From positions 1 through 7,497 of the forward strand of contig JACDCP010000158.1 of NCBI GenBank assembly GCA_013817465.1: DNA of 7,497 bases, read 5' to 3'. Of this stretch, positions 4,487 to 7,497 are shown piece after piece (positions within the stretch are counted from its first letter, which is position 1; the number at the start of each line of letters is the position of its first letter). The position numbers were made by a program, and so were the translations under genes. The notes below the pieces were generated by a model that was given only the letters and a program-made list of their open reading frames with translations, made no database searches and was not told the DNA's origin. This stretch comes from Gammaproteobacteria bacterium (GTDB lineage Bacteria > Pseudomonadota > Gammaproteobacteria > Steroidobacterales > JACDCP01).

Positions 4487-7306
4487 ATGACACATTCGAA
4501 AGAAACCGGCCTGGCGCTGATCGTTTTCGGCCTGCTGGCATTCACCGGCGTGCAGGCTCAGTCGCCGGATGAGGCCGATCCGTCCGAGGCCGGCTTGCTG
4601 CAGGGAAGCGTGACCGCGGAGGGAACCGGCGCGCCGGTGGCGGGTGTTCTGGTCACAGTCTCGGGTGGAGAGGAGGAACGGTTCGCGCGCACCGACGCCC
4701 AGGGCGAATTCGAAGTCGAGCTCGACGCGGGCGATTATCGGATACTGCTTTCGCATCCGCAGTACGGCGAACGCGATGCGGGCGATATCAGTATTGCCGG
4801 CGGCGTATCCCAGCGAGCCGAATTCGAGATCAGCGCCGAGCCGCAGCAGGCGGCGGACGACCGCCCGATCGAGGAAGTTCTCGTGACCGGCACTTATGTC
4901 GAGGGCGGCGCCGATCGCGAGCGCTACTCGGCTTCCGTGCTGGACGTCATCAGCCAGGAAGATTTCAAGGTGACCGGCGACAGCAGCGCCATTGACGCCT
5001 TGCGCCGGGTCACGGGTTTGACGATCGTCAACGATCAGTTCGTCTACGTGCGCGGCCTCGGCGAGCGTTATTCCAATACGACGCTGAACGGCGCCACGCT
5101 GCCGAGCCCTGATCCGACGCGCCGCGTCGTGCCGCTCGATCTGTTCCCGACCGGCGTGCTCGAATCGGTCGATATCCAGAAGACTTACAGCCCCGAACTG
5201 CCGGGCGATTTTTCGGGCGGCCTCGTGCAACTTCAGACGCGCGAAATCGCCAATCAGCCGAGCTTCACGTTCTCCGCTTCGGTCGAGGGAAACACCCAGA
5301 GCACCGGCGAGGACGCGCTCGTGTTCCAGCCCGGCGAGCGCGACTGGTCCGGCTTCGACAGCGGCGTACGCAATCTGCCGGGGACGCTCGATGCACTGTC
5401 GCAGGGCGGCACCGTGCCGCTCAGCTCGCTGACCCCGGAGCAGCGCGAACAGGCCGGCGAATCGCTGGTCCGCGTGTATGACAGCGAAATCGTGGAAAAC
5501 CCGGCGAACTTCAGCCTCGATCTCAACTGGTCGGACCGTATCGACGCGGGCGCAGGCGGCGTGGGCTTCCTGATCGGCGCGCGTTACGAGAACGACTGGG
5601 CGTTTCGCGAGGAGGTGCGCCGCACTTCCGGTCTCGACGGTCAGGGCGGGCTCAACGTGCTCGACGACGGCGTGCAGAGACGCAATGTCAATACCGTGAA
5701 TCTGGCCTCGCTGGTCGGCCTGGACTGGGAAATGAGCGATTCTCATACACTGCGCAACACGACCTTCCTCACGCGCAGTACCGACAACACGACGCTGCGC
5801 ACGTTTGCGTTGCTCAACGAGAATGACATCGATGTCGCCGACACTACTTTCGAATGGGTCGAGCGCGAGCTGTTCACCCAGCAGTTCAGCGGCGACCACT
5901 ACTTCGCCGGTGCCGGTGAGCTCGAGCTCGACTGGAATCTCACTTATGCGCGGGCCGATCGCGAGGAGCCCGATACGCGGTTCTACCGTTACGAGCAGCG
6001 CGACGACGGCTTGTACGTGTTCTCCGACACGGGCCAATCGAACGAGCGCAGCTTCGAGGATCTGAGCGACAAGGCCCTGAGCGGCGGCGTCGATGCGAGC
6101 CTGCCGCTCGAGCTGTCACCGGCCGTCACCATGACGCTCAAATCCGGCCTGTATTACGCCGACAAAACTCGCGACTCCTCGTTCCGGCGCTTCCGTTTCC
6201 TGAGTGATTTCTCGCAGAACGACTTGCGCGACGTGCTCGGCGGCACGCCGGACATGATTTTCGCCGACGAGAACATCGCCCCCGGCCTCTGGGAGCTTCG
6301 AGAAACGACCCAGCCGACCGATAACTACGAGGCTGAAGAACAGATCGGCGCCGTGTATGCGACGGCCGATACCGAGCTCGGCAAGTCCTTCCGCGTCGCT
6401 GCCGGCGCCCGCTACGAAGACTCCGAGCAGGTCGTGCGGACATTTTCCCTGACCAACCCGGGGCAGGGCGTCGGCACGGTGCTCGACGAGAGCGAGGTGC
6501 TGCCGGCCATCAATGGCACCTGGATCCTGAACGACGCCATGCAGTTCCGGGTCGGCGCCAGCCGCACGTTGAACCGGCCCGATCTCAAGGAGCTGTCCGA
6601 AGCGCCATACATCGATCCGGAAGAGCGTTACGTCGTGATCGGCAATCCGAACCTCGAGATCGCCACGATCAACAACTACGATTTCCGCTATGAATGGTAC
6701 TGGTCCACCGTCGACAGCTTGCAGGTCGCGCTGTTCTACAAAGAATTCGACCAGCCCATCGAACGCGTCATCCGTCTCGGCGCCGGCGGCATCCGCAGTT
6801 TCGCCAACGCGGAGTCGGCGGAGAGCCGCGGCGTCGAAGTCTCGGTGCGCAATTCGCTCGGCGTCGTCAACGACTCGCTGGAGAATTTTTACCTCAAGTT
6901 CAACGGCGCGCTGATCGACTCCGAAGTCGACATCGGTCAGGCCGGCGCGCAGCAGACGACGAATAACCGGGAGCTGCAGGGCCAGTCGCCCTGGGTCGTC
7001 AACTTCCAGTTCGGCTACGACAACCCGTTCCGCGACATCCAGGCGACGCTTGCCTACAACATCTTCGGCGAGCGCATCACCGACGTCGGTACCCAGGGAC
7101 TGCCGGATGCCTACGAGCAGCCCGCCGGCACGCTCGACCTCATCTATCGCCACGGATTCGACCTGTTCGGCCAGTCGCCGCGGGTCAAGGCTGAAGCCCG
7201 CAACCTGCTCGACCCGGAATACGAGGTCGAGCGCGGCGGACTCATCGAGCGCATGTACGAGCGAGGCGTCGTCTACGAAGTCGGCTTCGACTGGATTCTG
7301 GACTAG
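4487..7306 (+). CDS. TonB-dependent outer-membrane receptor with N-terminal carboxypeptidase-regulatory-like domain
   Basis: A 939-residue outer-membrane transporter. The frame is open back to a GTG at 4397, but ATG 4487 gives a clean signal peptide (residues 1-24, cut after Val-Gln-Ala) and has a ribosome site, so I chose it. Residues about 37-116 form a beta-sandwich of the carboxypeptidase-regulatory (CarboxypepD_reg) type, with GAPVAGVLVTV and the DAQGEFEVEL turn. The TonB box is probably IEEVLVTGT (128-136). The plug domain is about 145-255, with the strongly conserved YVRGLGERYSNTTLNG (187-202), SPDPTRRVVPLDLFP (207-221) and SPELPGDFSGG (235-245). Residues about 258-939 are alternating aromatic/polar beta strands with long loops, the 22-strand barrel. 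The last residue is Asp, not the Phe/Trp typical of barrel C-termini. No substrate motif is visible; siderophore, glycan, peptide or protein substrates are all possible. Its position after a full TonB2 motor operon suggests it is that motor's main client. Confidence 0.92.
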   Translation: MTHSKETGLALIVFGLLAFTGVQAQSPDEADPSEAGLLQGSVTAEGTGAPVAGVLVTVSGGEEERFARTDAQGEFEVELDAGDYRILLSHPQYGERDAGDISIAGGVSQRAEFEISAEPQQAADDRPIEEVLVTGTYVEGGADRERYSASVLDVISQEDFKVTGDSSAIDALRRVTGLTIVNDQFVYVRGLGERYSNTTLNGATLPSPDPTRRVVPLDLFPTGVLESVDIQKTYSPELPGDFSGGLVQLQTREIANQPSFTFSASVEGNTQSTGEDALVFQPGERDWSGFDSGVRNLPGTLDALSQGGTVPLSSLTPEQREQAGESLVRVYDSEIVENPANFSLDLNWSDRIDAGAGGVGFLIGARYENDWAFREEVRRTSGLDGQGGLNVLDDGVQRRNVNTVNLASLVGLDWEMSDSHTLRNTTFLTRSTDNTTLRTFALLNENDIDVADTTFEWVERELFTQQFSGDHYFAGAGELELDWNLTYARADREEPDTRFYRYEQRDDGLYVFSDTGQSNERSFEDLSDKALSGGVDASLPLELSPAVTMTLKSGLYYADKTRDSSFRRFRFLSDFSQNDLRDVLGGTPDMIFADENIAPGLWELRETTQPTDNYEAEEQIGAVYATADTELGKSFRVAAGARYEDSEQVVRTFSLTNPGQGVGTVLDESEVLPAINGTWILNDAMQFRVGASRTLNRPDLKELSEAPYIDPEERYVVIGNPNLEIATINNYDFRYEWYWSTVDSLQVALFYKEFDQPIERVIRLGAGGIRSFANAESAESRGVEVSVRNSLGVVNDSLENFYLKFNGALIDSEVDIGQAGAQQTTNNRELQGQSPWVVNFQFGYDNPFRDIQATLAYNIFGERITDVGTQGLPDAYEQPAGTLDLIYRHGFDLFGQSPRVKAEARNLLDPEYEVERGGLIERMYERGVVYEVGFDWILD

Positions 7307-7361
7307 AGCTGGCGGGACAGGCGCGTTGGGACAGTTTCAGATTTCATCGGCATTCAACCAC

Positions 7362-7366
7362 GGGAA
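7362..7366 (+). promoter_or_regulatory. Ribosome binding site for the lipoprotein gene
   Basis: GGGAA lies 7 bases before ATG 7374. The 67-base gap after the receptor contains no visible terminator, so the two genes may share a transcript. Confidence 0.45.
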
Positions 7367-7373
7367 CTTATTC

Positions 7374-7497
7374 ATGGATCTTCACAAGAAACTTTTTGCC
7401 GCCATGCTGGCCGCGCTGCTTGCCGGCGCCGCAGGGTGCGACTCGGACGGCAGCAACGACGTGATTCCCGCCGCGGGCGGTGGTGGCGGTGGTACGC
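7374..7497 (+). CDS. N-terminus of a lipoprotein with a Gly-rich linker (cut by the window end)
   Basis: The first 41 codons of a gene that continues past the window. A short basic start (His-Lys-Lys, 4-6) is followed by a hydrophobic run (7-20) and a lipobox ending Ala-Ala-Gly-Cys, so Cys22 should be lipidated after cleavage by signal peptidase II. The -3 residue is Ala rather than the commoner Leu, still acceptable. The residues after Cys are Asp-Ser-Asp-Gly-Ser-Asn-Asp, then a run of six Gly at 35-40, which looks like a flexible tether. Asp at +2 is an inner-membrane retention signal in E. coli but is less decisive in other gammaproteobacteria. The fold and role of the mature protein cannot be seen. 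Its place directly after the receptor suggests it is a surface partner or a client of it. Confidence 0.75.
   Translation, partial: MDLHKKLFAAMLAALLAGAAGCDSDGSNDVIPAAGGGGGGT

Noticed and set aside
4451..6037. A 528-codon minus-strand open frame inside the receptor gene, and another at 6116-7153
   Set aside because: Both are antisense to a clear receptor coding frame and show no recognisable domain, signal peptide or ribosome site; they are codon-bias shadows.
7314..7334. GGGACAG repeated at 7314-7320 and 7328-7334 between receptor and lipoprotein genes
   Set aside because: A single pair of 7-base repeats without dyad symmetry or a known regulator; too little to call a site.
1..7497. CRISPR arrays, tRNA or rRNA genes, insertion sequences
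   Set aside because: No regularly spaced repeats, no cloverleaf or rRNA-like stretch, and no transposase reading frame were seen; almost all of the window is protein coding.

Overview
The window is a GC-rich (roughly 60-65% by eye), densely packed, single-strand stretch from a Gram-negative bacterium. All supported genes run on the + strand. Their order and protein types match the TonB2-type energy-transduction operon known from marine Gammaproteobacteria such as Vibrio and Shewanella. I infer a high-GC gammaproteobacterium; the sequence does not settle the genus.

Layout: (1) positions 1-15, the last four codons of an upstream gene that overlaps the next start by ATGA; (2) 12-1424, a long MotA/TolQ/ExbB-family protein with a signal peptide and an extended periplasmic coiled-coil region (TtpC type); (3) 1445-1972, a short ExbB2-type proton-channel protein with a GTG start; (4) a small palindromic repeat at about 1990-2036; (5) 2058-2474, ExbD; (6) 2481-3107, a short TonB of the TonB2 type; (7) 3104-4384, a periplasmic TPR protein overlapping tonB by GTGA; (8) a 102-base spacer; (9) 4487-7306, a large TonB-dependent outer-membrane receptor with an N-terminal carboxypeptidase-regulatory-like beta-sandwich domain; (10) 7374 to the window end, the start of a lipoprotein with a glycine-rich segment just after its lipid-attached cysteine.

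How they would work together: ExbB2 and ExbD form the proton-driven motor in the inner membrane. TtpC joins or bridges this motor to the periplasm. TonB carries the energy across the periplasm to the receptor's TonB box. The TPR protein probably acts as a periplasmic adaptor in the same complex. The receptor and the following lipoprotein are the likely dedicated clients of this motor. The substrate cannot be read from the sequence.

The most interesting points are the pairing of a full dedicated motor with a receptor that has the extra N-terminal domain and an adjacent Gly-linker lipoprotein (an uptake pair or, speculatively, a route for moving the lipoprotein to the surface), a repeat element inserted between exbB2 and exbD, a tiny reading frame in the ttpC-exbB2 junction, and Gln replacing the usual essential Glu in both ExbB-family proteins.
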